Origin: Streptomyces sp. MP131-18
Lineage (GTDB): Bacteria; Actinomycetota; Actinomycetes; Streptomycetales; Streptomycetaceae
NCBI RefSeq assembly: GCF_001984575.1
Contig: NZ_LZNS01000001.1
Span: 2,609,258-2,673,257 of the forward strand
DNA: 64,000 bases
Direction of reading: 5' to 3'
The translations under genes were made by a program, and so were the position numbers. Under the pieces are notes generated by a model that ran no database searches, was not told the DNA's origin, and saw only the letters and a program-made list of their open reading frames with translations. Positions 8,837-17,253 of this stretch are shown piece by piece; the first letter of the stretch is position 1; each line of letters starts with the position of its first letter.

Positions 8837-9796
8837 GTGCCCGTCACCGGCATTCCGCGCAGCGGCCGGGGCCGCGCGCGCCGCGCCGTTCCCCCGCTGC
8901 CCCGGCTGCCACCGCTCGCCGGGCTCCCCCAGCAGCGGCTCGACGCCCTGCTGCTCACTGTCGCCGTCACCGGCGTCTCGCTCTCCGGACCGCTCATCGC
9001 GGCGACCGCCGCCCCCGCCCTCGCCATCGCCTTCTGGCGCAACGCCCTGGCCGCGGCCGCGCTCACGCCCGTCGTGCTGCTGCGCGGGCGGCTGCGCGCC
9101 GAGCTGTCCCGCCTCGACCGCCGAACGCTGCTGCTGTCGCTGGCCGCGGGCGCCGCGCTCGCCGCGCACTTCGGGCTCTGGCTGCCCAGCCTCCACCTCA
9201 CCTCCGTGGCCTCGTCCGTCGCCCTGGTCACCACCACCCCCATCTGGACCACCCTGCTGCTGCGCCTCACCGGCCGGCGGCCGCCGGCCGCGGTCTGGGC
9301 CGGCTCCGCCGTGGCCGTCGCCGGCGTCGTCGTCCTCACCGGCGTCGACCTGGCCGTGTCGCCCGAGGCCCTGGCCGGGGACGCGCTCGCGCTCGGCGGC
9401 GGCATGGCAGCCGCCGTGTACGTGCTGATCGGCGCCGAGGTGCGGCGCACCACCAGCACCACCGGCTACACGTTCCTGTGCTACTCCACCACCGCCCTGC
9501 TGCTGCTCCTGGTCTGTCTCCTCGCGGGCAGCCCGCTCGGCGGCTACTCCGGGGAGACGTGGCTGAAGCTGCTCGCCCTCACCCTCGCCTCCCAGTTGCT
9601 CGGCCACTCCCTGATCAACCGCGTGGTGCGCGGCCTGGGCCCGTCGGTCACCTCCATCGCGCTGCTGCTGGAGACGCCGGGCGCCGCCCTCATCGCGGCC
9701 GTGTGGCTCGGCCAGCTGCCGCCGGCCGCCGCATACCCGGCCCTCGGCCTGATCGTGCTCGGCCTCGCCCTCGTGATCCGCGCGGAGCGCACATGA
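8837..9796 (+). CDS. DMT superfamily (EamA) transporter
   Basis: A 319-aa integral membrane protein with about ten hydrophobic segments arranged as two EamA repeats, the pattern of drug/metabolite exporters of the inner membrane. After a basic N terminus (about 30 residues) the first span starts at LDALLLTVAVTG. The GTG start at 8837 is preceded by a purine-rich GGAGGGAGGAGGG stretch. A TAGGGT hexamer near 8799 may be its -10 box. The stop overlaps the start of the SUFU-domain gene (ATGA at 9793-9796), showing coupling. The substrate is unknown. Confidence 0.87.
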   Translation: MPVTGIPRSGRGRARRAVPPLPRLPPLAGLPQQRLDALLLTVAVTGVSLSGPLIAATAAPALAIAFWRNALAAAALTPVVLLRGRLRAELSRLDRRTLLLSLAAGAALAAHFGLWLPSLHLTSVASSVALVTTTPIWTTLLLRLTGRRPPAAVWAGSAVAVAGVVVLTGVDLAVSPEALAGDALALGGGMAAAVYVLIGAEVRRTTSTTGYTFLCYSTTALLLLLVCLLAGSPLGGYSGETWLKLLALTLASQLLGHSLINRVVRGLGPSVTSIALLLETPGAALIAAVWLGQLPPAAAYPALGLIVLGLALVIRAERT

Positions 9797-10392
9797 GTGC
9801 GGACGAGGTGCGGGAGCGTGTCGAACGGCGGCTGCGCGAGGCGGTCGGCCCGCCGGACGCACGCGCCGCGGTCACGTTCATCGGCACCGGGCGCATCGAG
9901 GTGCTGCGCATCCCCGACCCCGGGCAGGGGCTGGTGCGGTACGCCACCTCCGGCATGTCGGCGCTGCCGATGACCGACCCCACCGCCGCCGTCGCCGATC
10001 CCGACCGCGGCCCCCGCGCGGAGCTGCTGCTGACCCTGCGCGCGGGGCGCGCGCGGACCGACGCCGTGCACCGGGCGCTCGCCGTATTCGCCGCCTCGCC
10101 GCAGGTGGAGGGCGTGGTGCTGGCCGCGGGCGGCTCGCTCGACCTCGGGGAGCCGCTGTGGCCCGGCGCACCGTTCACCTCCGTCCTGGCGGGCGAGCCG
10201 GGCGCGGTGGTGCCCGAGCTGCCGCTGCCCCCGCCGCGCGATCCGGTCCGTTTCTTCCCGCTCCTGCCGATGACCCCGAACGAGGCCGCCTGGAAACGCG
10301 TCCACGGCGCCGCTGCGCTGGAGGAACGGTGGCTGCACCACGGCACGGACCTACGCGATCCGGCCCGCGCGGCGGTGCCCTTGGGCGAGTGA
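9793..10392 (+). CDS. Suppressor of fused (SUFU) domain protein
   Basis: A 199-aa cytosolic protein resembling bacterial SUFU-domain proteins of streptomycetes: the N-terminal helix, the AVTFIGTGRIEVLRI strand region, the PLWPGAPFTSVL segment and the C-terminal LLPMTPNEAAWKRVHG signature. The ATG overlaps the stop of the DMT exporter gene, indicating translational coupling. Bacterial SUFU proteins have no agreed biochemical role; some act as immunity proteins in toxin systems, but there is no toxin gene here, so a housekeeping role beside the exporter is more likely. Confidence 0.8.
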   Translation: MSADEVRERVERRLREAVGPPDARAAVTFIGTGRIEVLRIPDPGQGLVRYATSGMSALPMTDPTAAVADPDRGPRAELLLTLRAGRARTDAVHRALAVFAASPQVEGVVLAAGGSLDLGEPLWPGAPFTSVLAGEPGAVVPELPLPPPRDPVRFFPLLPMTPNEAAWKRVHGAAALEERWLHHGTDLRDPARAAVPLGE

Positions 10393-10435
10393 CGGCGCTT
10401 GACGGACGGGCGGCGCGGAGGGACTGTTGTTCCCC

Positions 10436-11074
10436 ATGAGGGGCGAACCCAGTTGCCCGAAATGCGGTGGGCGGGTGCGAGCGCCCGGCCTCTTCGCCGA
10501 CTCGTGGCGGTGCGCCGCACACGGCCCGGTGCACCCGTTGCAGCCCATCATCCCCCCCAGCGTGAACGCCCTCACCGTCGTCGTCGGCCGGGCCGAGGTC
10601 CCGGTGTGGATGCCCTGGCCGCTTCCGGTCGGCTGGCTGTTCACCGGCGTGGCCTCCGCCGGTGACGACAGCGGAGGGGGGCGGGCCACCGCCGTCGCCT
10701 GCTCGGGCCCGGGACCGCTGGGCGGCCCGGGCGAACTGCTGCTGATCGCCGAGGAGCTGGGCGTCGGGCTCGGCGCAAGGTACGCCGGCATACCGGGCCC
10801 CGACCCGGGGCCGCGGCTGCGCGTCGCGGGGCCGCCGCAGGCCAAGGTCCTCGCGGCCGGGCGGCCTACGCCGCTGTGGCTCGTCGACGGCGCCCCGGAG
10901 GACCGCGCCGTCTTCGCAGGGGAGGCGATGGGGCGGTGGCTGTGGGCCGTCACCTGGCCCCAGGAGTCGGGACTGCTGCTGTACGACGAGCTGGTGCTCA
11001 CCGATCTGCGCGACGCGGGCTCCGAGGTGGACCTCGTCCCCTGCGGCGCACTCTCCCCCCGGCTGCTCGGCTGA
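10436..11074 (+). CDS. DUF6758-like zinc-ribbon protein
   Basis: A 212-aa conserved streptomycete protein. The N terminus carries a zinc ribbon: CPKCGG (Cys8, Cys11 from the ATG start) and later a CAAHGP motif. A Trp/Pro-rich segment about residues 50-70 may be membrane proximal. I assign the DUF6758 family from the overall look; its function is unknown. ATG 10436 is chosen because the family begins MRGEPSCPKCGG. The in-frame TTG at 10427 has better spacing to GGAGGG (10417-10422) and is a possible alternative. It lies 44 bp before the PHP gene on the same strand. Confidence 0.75.
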   Translation: MRGEPSCPKCGGRVRAPGLFADSWRCAAHGPVHPLQPIIPPSVNALTVVVGRAEVPVWMPWPLPVGWLFTGVASAGDDSGGGRATAVACSGPGPLGGPGELLLIAEELGVGLGARYAGIPGPDPGPRLRVAGPPQAKVLAAGRPTPLWLVDGAPEDRAVFAGEAMGRWLWAVTWPQESGLLLYDELVLTDLRDAGSEVDLVPCGALSPRLLG

Positions 11075-11118
11075 GGCGCCCTTGAGGGCTTTCCGCCGTT
11101 CGTGGCTATCCTGGCGGG

Positions 11119-11967
11119 GTGCTCATCGACCTGCACACCCACTCCACGGCCTCCGACGGCACCGACTCCCCCGCCGAGCTGGTCACCGCGGCGCGCGCCG
11201 CGGGGCTCGACGTCGTCGCCCTCACCGACCACGACACGGTCGCGGGCCACGCCGCGGCGGCGGAGGCGCTGCCGCCCGGGCTGACCCTGGTCACCGGCGC
11301 GGAGATCTCCTGCCGCCTCGACGGGGTGAGCCTGCATATGCTGGCCTACCTGTTCGACCCCACCGAGCCCGAACTGGCCAGGGAGCGCGACCTGTTGCGC
11401 GACGACCGCGTCCCGCGGGCCCGCGCGATCGTCGCCCGGCTGAACGAGCTGGGGGCGCCCGTGGCCTGGGAGCGCGTCCGCGAGCTCGCCCAGGGCGCGA
11501 TCGGCCGGCCGCACATCGCCGCGGCCATGGTCGAGGCCGGGATCATCGAGGACGTGTCCGCCGCGTTCACCGCCGAGTGGATCGGCGACGGCGGCCGGGC
11601 CCACGTCGCCAAGCACGAGCTGGACGCCACCACCGCGATCGGCCTCATCCACGACGCGGGCGGCGTCGCCGTCTTCGCGCACCCGCTGGCCTGGCGGCGC
11701 GGACGCGTCGTCCCGGACGCCGCCATCGCGCAGCTCGCCGCGGCGGGTCTCGACGGTGTGGAGGTCGACCACATCGACCACGACGCCGCCACCCGCGACC
11801 GGCTGCGCGGCATGGCCGCCGACCTGGGCCTGCTGACCACCGGGTCGAGCGACTACCACGGCACCCGCAAAAGCTGCCGCCTCGGCGAGCACACGACGTC
11901 GCCCGAGGTCTACGCGGAGATCACCGAACGGGCAAAGGGCGCCCGCCCCCTGACGGCCGCGGGCTGA
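11119..11967 (+). CDS. PHP domain phosphoesterase
   Basis: A 282-aa PHP-superfamily metal-dependent phosphoesterase related to the YciV/RnmV (RNase AM, 3',5'-nucleoside bisphosphate phosphatase) group. Metal ligands are visible in order: DLHTHS near the N terminus, LTDHDT about residues 37-42, GAEISC about 60, then FAHPLAW and SSDYHG near the C terminus. This set is complete, so activity is likely: trinuclear metal hydrolysis of phosphate monoesters or short RNA 5' ends. The GTG start at 11119 matches the family N terminus. Genes on either side give no further specificity. Confidence 0.85.
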   Translation: MLIDLHTHSTASDGTDSPAELVTAARAAGLDVVALTDHDTVAGHAAAAEALPPGLTLVTGAEISCRLDGVSLHMLAYLFDPTEPELARERDLLRDDRVPRARAIVARLNELGAPVAWERVRELAQGAIGRPHIAAAMVEAGIIEDVSAAFTAEWIGDGGRAHVAKHELDATTAIGLIHDAGGVAVFAHPLAWRRGRVVPDAAIAQLAAAGLDGVEVDHIDHDAATRDRLRGMAADLGLLTTGSSDYHGTRKSCRLGEHTTSPEVYAEITERAKGARPLTAAG

Positions 11968-11997
11968 TCGCGCCCCGCCGACCCGGCGCCGCGGACC

Positions 11998-12915
11998 TCA
12001 CCGGGCGGGCGAAGCACACCCGTCCGCCGACGGCCGCGGGGCGGCCGCGGGCCGCTCGGTCGCGGGCGGGGACGTGTCCTTCCAGAAGTCGAGCAGGGCC
12101 GCGGCGGTCTCGACGGGACGTTCCGCGTTCGGCGAGTGCTCCGCGCCGCGGATCACCGTGCGGCGCGCGCTCAGCCGGTGCGCCATCCGGTCGAGCAGCG
12201 GCACCGGCCACGCGCCGTCCCGCTCGCCCGAAAGCACGTGAACGGGCAGTCCGGCCGCGGCGAGCCGCGCCACGCGGTCCGGCTCGTACCGCAGCGTGCG
12301 GCCGGTGGCGAGCAGCTGGTCGGGCACGTTGGCCAGCCAGCGGCGGTGCAGGAACGCGCCGACGTCGCCCGGCTCCACCCCGCGGTAGCACACCTGCCAC
12401 ACGCGGCCCGCGCCCAGCACGGGAAGGCCCACGCGCAGCGCCCGCGCCCGCCACCGCTGGCGGCGGGCGACGCGGCCGGGGCCCGAGGCGATGAGGGTCA
12501 GGGAGGCGAACGGCGAGGGCCGCCCCGCGGCCAGGGCGCGCAGTACCGCACCGCGCGAGATCAGCCCGCCCAACGAGTGCCCCACCAGGTGCACGGGACC
12601 GGCGCCCAGCGCATCGGCCTGCGCGAGCACGTCCTCCGCGAGCGCCCCGAGCCCGTAGTCCTTGCGCCCCGGCGTGCCCGCCGTCTCGTACTGCCCGCGC
12701 CCGTCCACGGCGACCGAGCGGTACCCGGCGGCGGCCAGCGGCTCGAGCAGCGCGATGAAGTCTTCCTTGCTGCCGGTGTACCCGGGCACCAGCAGGACCG
12801 TTCCGGCCGGCTCCCCGGCGGGAACGGCATCGAGCACGGCGAACTCGCCGCGCCGGGTGGCGAGGCGGTGGGCCCGCACTCCGGTCGGGGGCACACAGAA
12901 CGGGGGTCTGCTCAC
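11998..12915 (-). CDS. Alpha/beta hydrolase
   Basis: A 305-aa alpha/beta-hydrolase. The oxyanion strand (VLLVPGYTGSKEDF), the nucleophile elbow GHSLGG, the acid region SGERDGAWPV and the catalytic-His region GAEHSPN are present, so a serine hydrolase is expected. It has no signal peptide. The GTG start at 12915 is chosen to include the SRPPFCVPPTG N terminus; the frame remains open upstream into the helicase gene, where it is only an antisense-type reading. There is no strong ribosome site, so start confidence is moderate. It is downstream of the DEAD-box gene on the same strand, with a hairpin between. Substrate unknown. Confidence 0.78.
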   Translation of the reverse strand: MSRPPFCVPPTGVRAHRLATRRGEFAVLDAVPAGEPAGTVLLVPGYTGSKEDFIALLEPLAAAGYRSVAVDGRGQYETAGTPGRKDYGLGALAEDVLAQADALGAGPVHLVGHSLGGLISRGAVLRALAAGRPSPFASLTLIASGPGRVARRQRWRARALRVGLPVLGAGRVWQVCYRGVEPGDVGAFLHRRWLANVPDQLLATGRTLRYEPDRVARLAAAGLPVHVLSGERDGAWPVPLLDRMAHRLSARRTVIRGAEHSPNAERPVETAAALLDFWKDTSPPATERPAAAPRPSADGCASPAR

Positions 12916-12979
12916 AGCTTCGACAGTAACCCGGACGGGCAAGCCGGTCACCGGGCGCCGCACGGCCCCGCGCAGCGCC

Positions 12980-13007
12980 CCGGGCCACCGTTGGTGCTCC
13001 GGCCCGG
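12980..13007 (-). terminator. Hairpin after DEAD-box helicase gene
   Basis: CCGGGCC (12980-12986) pairs with GGCCCGG (13001-13007) around a 14-nt loop that has further ACC/GGT pairing. It lies 25 nt after the helicase stop and before the downstream hydrolase gene. Supported by position and pairing only. Confidence 0.35.
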
Positions 13008-13031
13008 ACGCGGTGCGCAGGGTCTGTCCCC

Positions 13032-14636
13032 TCAGGACTCCTCGGTGGGCCGGTCCGTCCGGCCCGCGCGGGTCCTGCGACGCCGGCGGCGCGGGGTGCG
13101 CGATGCGGCGGACGCCGCCTCGTCGTGCCCCTCGGCGGGCGCGGCCTGCGGCTCGGCCTGCCGCGGCGCCGCCTCCGCGACGCCCCCGCTCTCCCCGGTC
13201 TCCCCCGTCTCCCCGGGAGCCACCGGGGCCCCGCCGCGCGTGCGGCGCCGCTGCCGGGGTGCCCGCGTGCGGACGGCCGCCGGGCGGCTCTCGCGCCCGC
13301 GGCGCTTCGCGCCCGGGCCGCCGAGGTCCTCGACCTCTTCCGCGTCGAGCCCGGCCCTGGTCCGCTCCGCGCGCGGCAGCGTGCCCTTGGTGCCCTCGGG
13401 AATGCGCAGCGACTGGAAGAGGTGCGGGGAGGTCGAGTAGGTCTCCGGCGGGTCGGGGAACGCCAGCCCCAGCGCCTTGTTGATCAGCTGCCAGCGTGGG
13501 ATGTCGTCCCAGTCGACCAGGGTGACGGCGATGCCGGTCGCGCCGGCGCGGCCGGTGCGGCCGACACGGTGCAGGTAGGTCTTCTCGTCCTCCGGCGTCT
13601 GGTAGTTGATCACGTGCGTGACGCCGTCCACGTCGATGCCGCGGGCGGCGACATCGGTGCAGACGAGCACGTCGACCTTGCCGTTGCGGAACGCGCGCAG
13701 CGCCTGCTCGCGGGCGCCCTGCCCGAGGTCGCCGTGCACGGCGGCGGCGGCGAAACCGCGCCTGCCGAGCTGCTCGGCGACGTCGGCCGCGGTGCGCTTG
13801 GTGCGGCAGAAGACCATCACCAGTCCACGGCCCTCGGCCTGGAGCATGCGCGCGACCATCTCCGGCTTGTCCAGCGAGTGCGCCCGGAAGACGTGCTGCG
13901 TGATGTTGGCCACAGTCGCGCCCTCGTCGTCGGGCTCGGTGGCGCGGATGTGCGTGGGCTGGCTCATGTAGCGGCGGGCGAGGCCGATGACCTGGCCCGG
14001 CATCGTCGCGGAGAACAGCATCGTCTGCCGCTTGGCGGGCAGCAGCTGGATGATCTTCTCCACGTCCGGGAGGAAGCCGAGGTCGAGCATCTCGTCCGCC
14101 TCGTCCAGGACGAGGCAGCGGACCCGCGACAGGTTCAGCTTGCGCTGGGCGGCGAGGTCGAGCAGCCGGCCCGGGGTGCCGACGACGACGTCGACGCCCT
14201 TGGCGAGGGCCTCGACCTGCGGCTCGTAGGCCCGGCCGCCATAGATCGACACGACCCGGACGTTCCGCACCTTGCCCGCGGTGAGCAGATCGTTGGTCAC
14301 CTGCTGGCACAGCTCGCGCGTGGGGACGACGACGAGGGCCTGCGGCCCGTCGGTGAGCTGGGCGGGCGCGGCACGGCCGGACTCGACGTCCGCCTGGACG
14401 GTGACGCTCTCAAGCAGCGGCAGCCCGAAACCGAGCGTCTTGCCGGTGCCGGTCTTCGCCTGCCCGATCACGTCGGTGCCGGCGAGGGCGACGGGGAGGG
14501 TCATTTCCTGGATGGGGAACGGGGTGGTGATGCCGACGGCCTCCAGGGCCTCGGCTGTCTCGGCCAGAATTCCGAGATCTCGGAATGTGGTGGTGGTAGC
14601 GGACAGGGTCGTTGCCTCTTCTGTGTGACGCGGCAC
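13032..14636 (-). CDS. DEAD/DEAH-box RNA helicase (RhlE-type)
   Basis: A 534-aa ATP-dependent RNA helicase that remodels RNA, likely in ribosome assembly or cold adaptation. All core motifs are intact: Q motif about residues 18-48, Walker A (AKTGTGKT, 60-67), DEAD (178-181), SAT (209-211) and HRVGRTGR (356-363). After the two RecA domains a basic, Arg-rich tail of about 110 residues (RRRRRR near the end) should bind RNA. The GTG start at 14636 is tentative, since a purine-rich GAAGAGG occurs inside the first codons. The ferritin-like gene is divergent across a 458-bp gap. This pair is also found near moeZ in mycobacteria (rhlE, from memory). Confidence 0.92.
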   Translation of the reverse strand: MPRHTEEATTLSATTTTFRDLGILAETAEALEAVGITTPFPIQEMTLPVALAGTDVIGQAKTGTGKTLGFGLPLLESVTVQADVESGRAAPAQLTDGPQALVVVPTRELCQQVTNDLLTAGKVRNVRVVSIYGGRAYEPQVEALAKGVDVVVGTPGRLLDLAAQRKLNLSRVRCLVLDEADEMLDLGFLPDVEKIIQLLPAKRQTMLFSATMPGQVIGLARRYMSQPTHIRATEPDDEGATVANITQHVFRAHSLDKPEMVARMLQAEGRGLVMVFCRTKRTAADVAEQLGRRGFAAAAVHGDLGQGAREQALRAFRNGKVDVLVCTDVAARGIDVDGVTHVINYQTPEDEKTYLHRVGRTGRAGATGIAVTLVDWDDIPRWQLINKALGLAFPDPPETYSTSPHLFQSLRIPEGTKGTLPRAERTRAGLDAEEVEDLGGPGAKRRGRESRPAAVRTRAPRQRRRTRGGAPVAPGETGETGESGGVAEAAPRQAEPQAAPAEGHDEAASAASRTPRRRRRRTRAGRTDRPTEES

Positions 14637-15094
14637 CCGGCGGCGAGGCGGGTCGATTGCACCGTGCCGTCGAGTGGCGGCCCCGGTGGGGGGCCGGTCG
14701 TCCGGCGCGGGACCCGGTCGTCTCGCTCAAGCGCACGCACCGCGCGAGCGGGGTCCCTCATGCCGCGGATGGTGCGGGGCTCCCCGGAACCGTCCGGGGG
14801 GACCCTCACCGCACCGCGCGGAGGGCTGGTCAGGTCGGAGCCGATCGGGCCACCGACCGGGCATCCTCGGGTTTCCTGGACAATCCGCGCTTTCCGGGCC
14901 CAGGTCGCCAGCATGGGGATGGGCCCACCGCATACGAGTGAGCCGCTATACCACTGTACCTCGGAACGGCGCACATGTGTCAGGCCGCGTTCCGGGGGAA
15001 CGCGGCCGGGCCCGCCCACCCGGTTCCAGCGACTATTGTGCACTCGCGTGAACGTTGCCGGGCGCGACGCCGATCCGCCTGCGGAGGAGACCTG
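14637..15094. other. 458-bp divergent intergenic region, no gene seen
   Basis: The region separates the leftward helicase gene and the rightward ferritin-like gene. I see no supportable coding frame. It holds a short GC hairpin near 14679-14695, a TATACC hexamer near 14948 and TATTGT near 15034, the latter about 55 bp before the ferritin-like start, as possible -10 boxes. The long leader on the helicase side could carry post-transcriptional control, as is common for DEAD-box genes, but no specific element is recognisable. Confidence 0.5.
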
Positions 15095-15850
15095 ATGGAG
15101 ACGCCGAAGACCCCGACTCCCGATGCGGCCGACCCGGCCGGGACCACGGAGGTCACCGGCGTCGCCGCGGCGGACTGGCCGGAGGCGTCCGCCGACCCGC
15201 GGTACCGGGCGGCCGTGGTCGATCTCCTGGGCGCGCTGGCCTACGGCGAGCTGGCGGCGTTCGAGCGCCTCGCCGAGGACGCGAAGCTGGCACCCACCCT
15301 GCCCGACAAGGCGGCCCTGGCCCGGATGGCGGCGGCCGAGTTCCACCACTTCGAGCAGCTCACGGGCCGCCTGCGGCACATCGACGAGGACCCGGCGCGG
15401 GCGATGGAGCCGTTCGCGTCCGCGCTGGACGAGTTCCACCGGCTCACGGCGCCGTCCGACTGGATCGAGGGCCTGGTCAAGGCGTATGTCGGGGACGCCA
15501 TCGCCGCCGACTTCTACCGCGAGGTCGCCGTCCGCCTCGACACCGACACCAGGTCCCTGGTGCTGGCCGTGCTGGACGACACGGGGCACGCCTCGTTCGC
15601 CGTGGAGAAGGTCCGCTCCGCCATCGAGGCCGATCCGCGCGTCGGCGGCCGGCTCGCGCTGTGGGCCCGCCGCCTGATGGGCGAGGCCCTGTCGCAGGCC
15701 CAGCGCGTGGTCGCCGACCGGGACGCGCTGTCCACCATGCTCGTGGGCGGCGTCGCGGACGGCTTCGACCTGGCCGAGATCGGCCGGATGTTCTCCCGCA
15801 TCACCGAGGCGCACACCAAGCGGATGGCCGCCCTCGGCCTGTCCGCCTGA
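15095..15850 (+). CDS. Ferritin-like fold protein (MiaE-like)
   Basis: A 251-aa helical protein of the ferritin-like/MiaE_2 type found in actinobacteria. Helices carry the expected carboxylate/His pairs: YGELAAFERL, AAEFHHFEQL and later DTGHASFAVEK and EAHTKR, which look like diiron ligands (ExxH-type). By family, this might be a hydroxylase of modified tRNA, but MiaE substrate is not usual in actinobacteria, so the reaction remains open. The ATG start is fixed by GGAGG (15083-15087) 7 nt upstream. It is divergent from the DEAD-box gene, a pairing conserved in related genomes as I recall. Confidence 0.82.
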   Translation: METPKTPTPDAADPAGTTEVTGVAAADWPEASADPRYRAAVVDLLGALAYGELAAFERLAEDAKLAPTLPDKAALARMAAAEFHHFEQLTGRLRHIDEDPARAMEPFASALDEFHRLTAPSDWIEGLVKAYVGDAIAADFYREVAVRLDTDTRSLVLAVLDDTGHASFAVEKVRSAIEADPRVGGRLALWARRLMGEALSQAQRVVADRDALSTMLVGGVADGFDLAEIGRMFSRITEAHTKRMAALGLSA

Positions 15851-15875
15851 GGCCCCGCGGGGCTACGCTCCGGGC

Positions 15876-16424
15876 ATGACGACCGCCGCCGCGTTCGACC
15901 GGGCCCTGATCGAGGAAGCCGCCAAGAAGTCCGCCCTGGTGTGGGTACGGGGCCAGGAAGGTCCGGCACGCGCCCTGTGGCACGTCTGGCACGACGGCGC
16001 GGTGTGGCTCGTCGGCGGCCCCGGCGAGCAGCCGCTCGACGGGCTCGGCCTGACCGACGGAGGCACGGCCACGGTCAGCTGCCGCAGCAAGGACAAGGGC
16101 GGCCGGCTCGTGGTGTGGCCCGCGCACGTCGCGGAGCCGCCGCCGGACGGGCCCGAATGGACCGCCGCGGTCGCCGAGCTGAAGGGCAAGCGGCTGAACG
16201 CACCGGACGCCGAGACACTGCCCGGCCGCTGGGCCGCGACCTGCCGGGTGCTGTGCCTGGCACCGGCAGGGGAGCCGACCCAGCGCCCCGGCCGGCTGCC
16301 CGACGCCTCCCCGGCCGCCGCGCCCCTGCCGACGCCCGCGAGCACCCGCGTGCCCGTGCCGAGCGGCCTGCCGGCCCGCCGCGGCAGCGGCCGGCGGGGC
16401 GGCGCCGCTATTCCTCCTCGGTGA
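15876..16424 (+). CDS. Conserved hypothetical protein
   Basis: A 182-aa protein starting 25 bp after the ferritin-like gene, so probably in the same operon. The first 115 residues form a compact domain with ALWHVWHDGAVWLVGG, vaguely like FMN-binding split-barrel (PNPOx-like) proteins, but no flavin motif can be shown. The last 45 residues are Pro/Arg-rich and likely disordered. Its 3' end overlaps the convergent lipoprotein gene by 17 bp (16408-16424). I do not assign a function. Confidence 0.7.
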   Translation: MTTAAAFDRALIEEAAKKSALVWVRGQEGPARALWHVWHDGAVWLVGGPGEQPLDGLGLTDGGTATVSCRSKDKGGRLVVWPAHVAEPPPDGPEWTAAVAELKGKRLNAPDAETLPGRWAATCRVLCLAPAGEPTQRPGRLPDASPAAAPLPTPASTRVPVPSGLPARRGSGRRGGAAIPPR

Positions 16425-17172
16425 TCATCTCGTCGCCGTAGTCGACGACGTCGTCCTCCGGCGGGGCGTTCAGCGAGAACTCCTCGCCCCAGTCGTCCAT
16501 CGTCAGCTCCCCGGCCTCGCCGCCGCGCTCGATCCGCAGCGGGTAGGGGGTGCCGACGAGGGAGACCTCCATCGCGCCGCCCGCGCCGCCGTCGCCCTCG
16601 ACGCGGACCGTCTCCACCCCGTCGATCTCGCCGTGCTCCTCGTCGACGGCCCGGTCGCCTTCCAGCGTCAGCAGCCCGTCGAGCAGCGTGTTCTTGTCGG
16701 TGAAGCCGCTCAGCTCCGCGTACGCGGGGTCCTCGGGCGCGACCCTGACGTACTGGCCGTCCAGCTTCTCCGCCGGATCGGACTCCAGCTCCTCCGGGAT
16801 GCCCCCGCTCTCCCAGAACGCCGCGTCCGCCTTGATGTACAGGTCCTCGCCGACGCGCAGCACCTCGAACGTGGCGCCCCCGGCCGAGACCTCGCCCACC
16901 CCGCCGTCGTTGCCGAGCCGCACGTCGATCCGATAGGAGCTGTCGCCGGTGATGACCGTGCCGGACAGCCGGACGGTGGCCGCCTCGGCCGCGGCCTCTC
17001 TGGCGCGCCGCTCCATCTCCTCCGGCGCGAGCTCATCGACGCCGTTGGTCTCCACCTCGGGCTCCTCGGAGCCGCCGCACGCCGGCAACGTCACGGCCAG
17101 CGCGCCGGCGCACACCGCGCCCGCCACGGCCCTGCGCCACCTGAGCTGTTCTGTGGGGGCAGTTGGGGTCAC
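16408..17172 (-). CDS. LppX/LprAFG-type lipoprotein
   Basis: A 254-aa secreted lipoprotein. The signal peptide (Arg13-Arg14, hydrophobic core, lipobox LPAC with Cys32) is followed by an LppX/LprAFG-like domain, an open half-barrel with a hydrophobic pocket that in mycobacteria carries lipids to the outer envelope. Key look-alike segments are SGTVITGDSSYRIDVRLGND and the YIKADAAFWESGG strand. The C-terminal tail is very acidic. The GTG start at 17172 is chosen for the signal peptide; no strong ribosome site is seen. It is divergent from mrp. The cargo is unknown, and in Streptomyces, which lacks mycolates, it may be another lipid or a regulatory role. Confidence 0.83.
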   Translation of the reverse strand: MTPTAPTEQLRWRRAVAGAVCAGALAVTLPACGGSEEPEVETNGVDELAPEEMERRAREAAAEAATVRLSGTVITGDSSYRIDVRLGNDGGVGEVSAGGATFEVLRVGEDLYIKADAAFWESGGIPEELESDPAEKLDGQYVRVAPEDPAYAELSGFTDKNTLLDGLLTLEGDRAVDEEHGEIDGVETVRVEGDGGAGGAMEVSLVGTPYPLRIERGGEAGELTMDDWGEEFSLNAPPEDDVVDYGDEMITEEE

Positions 17173-17253
17173 GGGGCGCAGCGTACCGGCAAGCCCGCCA
17201 CGGCCTGTAGGTCGTGTCCTGCCCCTGCGTCCCGGCGCCGTACCATCGGGGTC

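Noticed and set aside
8587..9462. A minus-strand open frame sharing a peptide with the plus-strand exporter frame
   Set aside because: The identical peptide comes from the perfect palindrome at 8722-8773, read from both strands.
9793..10392. SUFU protein as immunity factor of a toxin system
   Set aside because: No toxin or secretion gene lies near; the gene is coupled to an exporter and is conserved as housekeeping in streptomycetes.
11998..14310. A single long fusion of helicase and hydrolase in one reading frame
   Set aside because: The 5' half is out of frame with the real helicase and has shadow composition; only the 3' part is the hydrolase.
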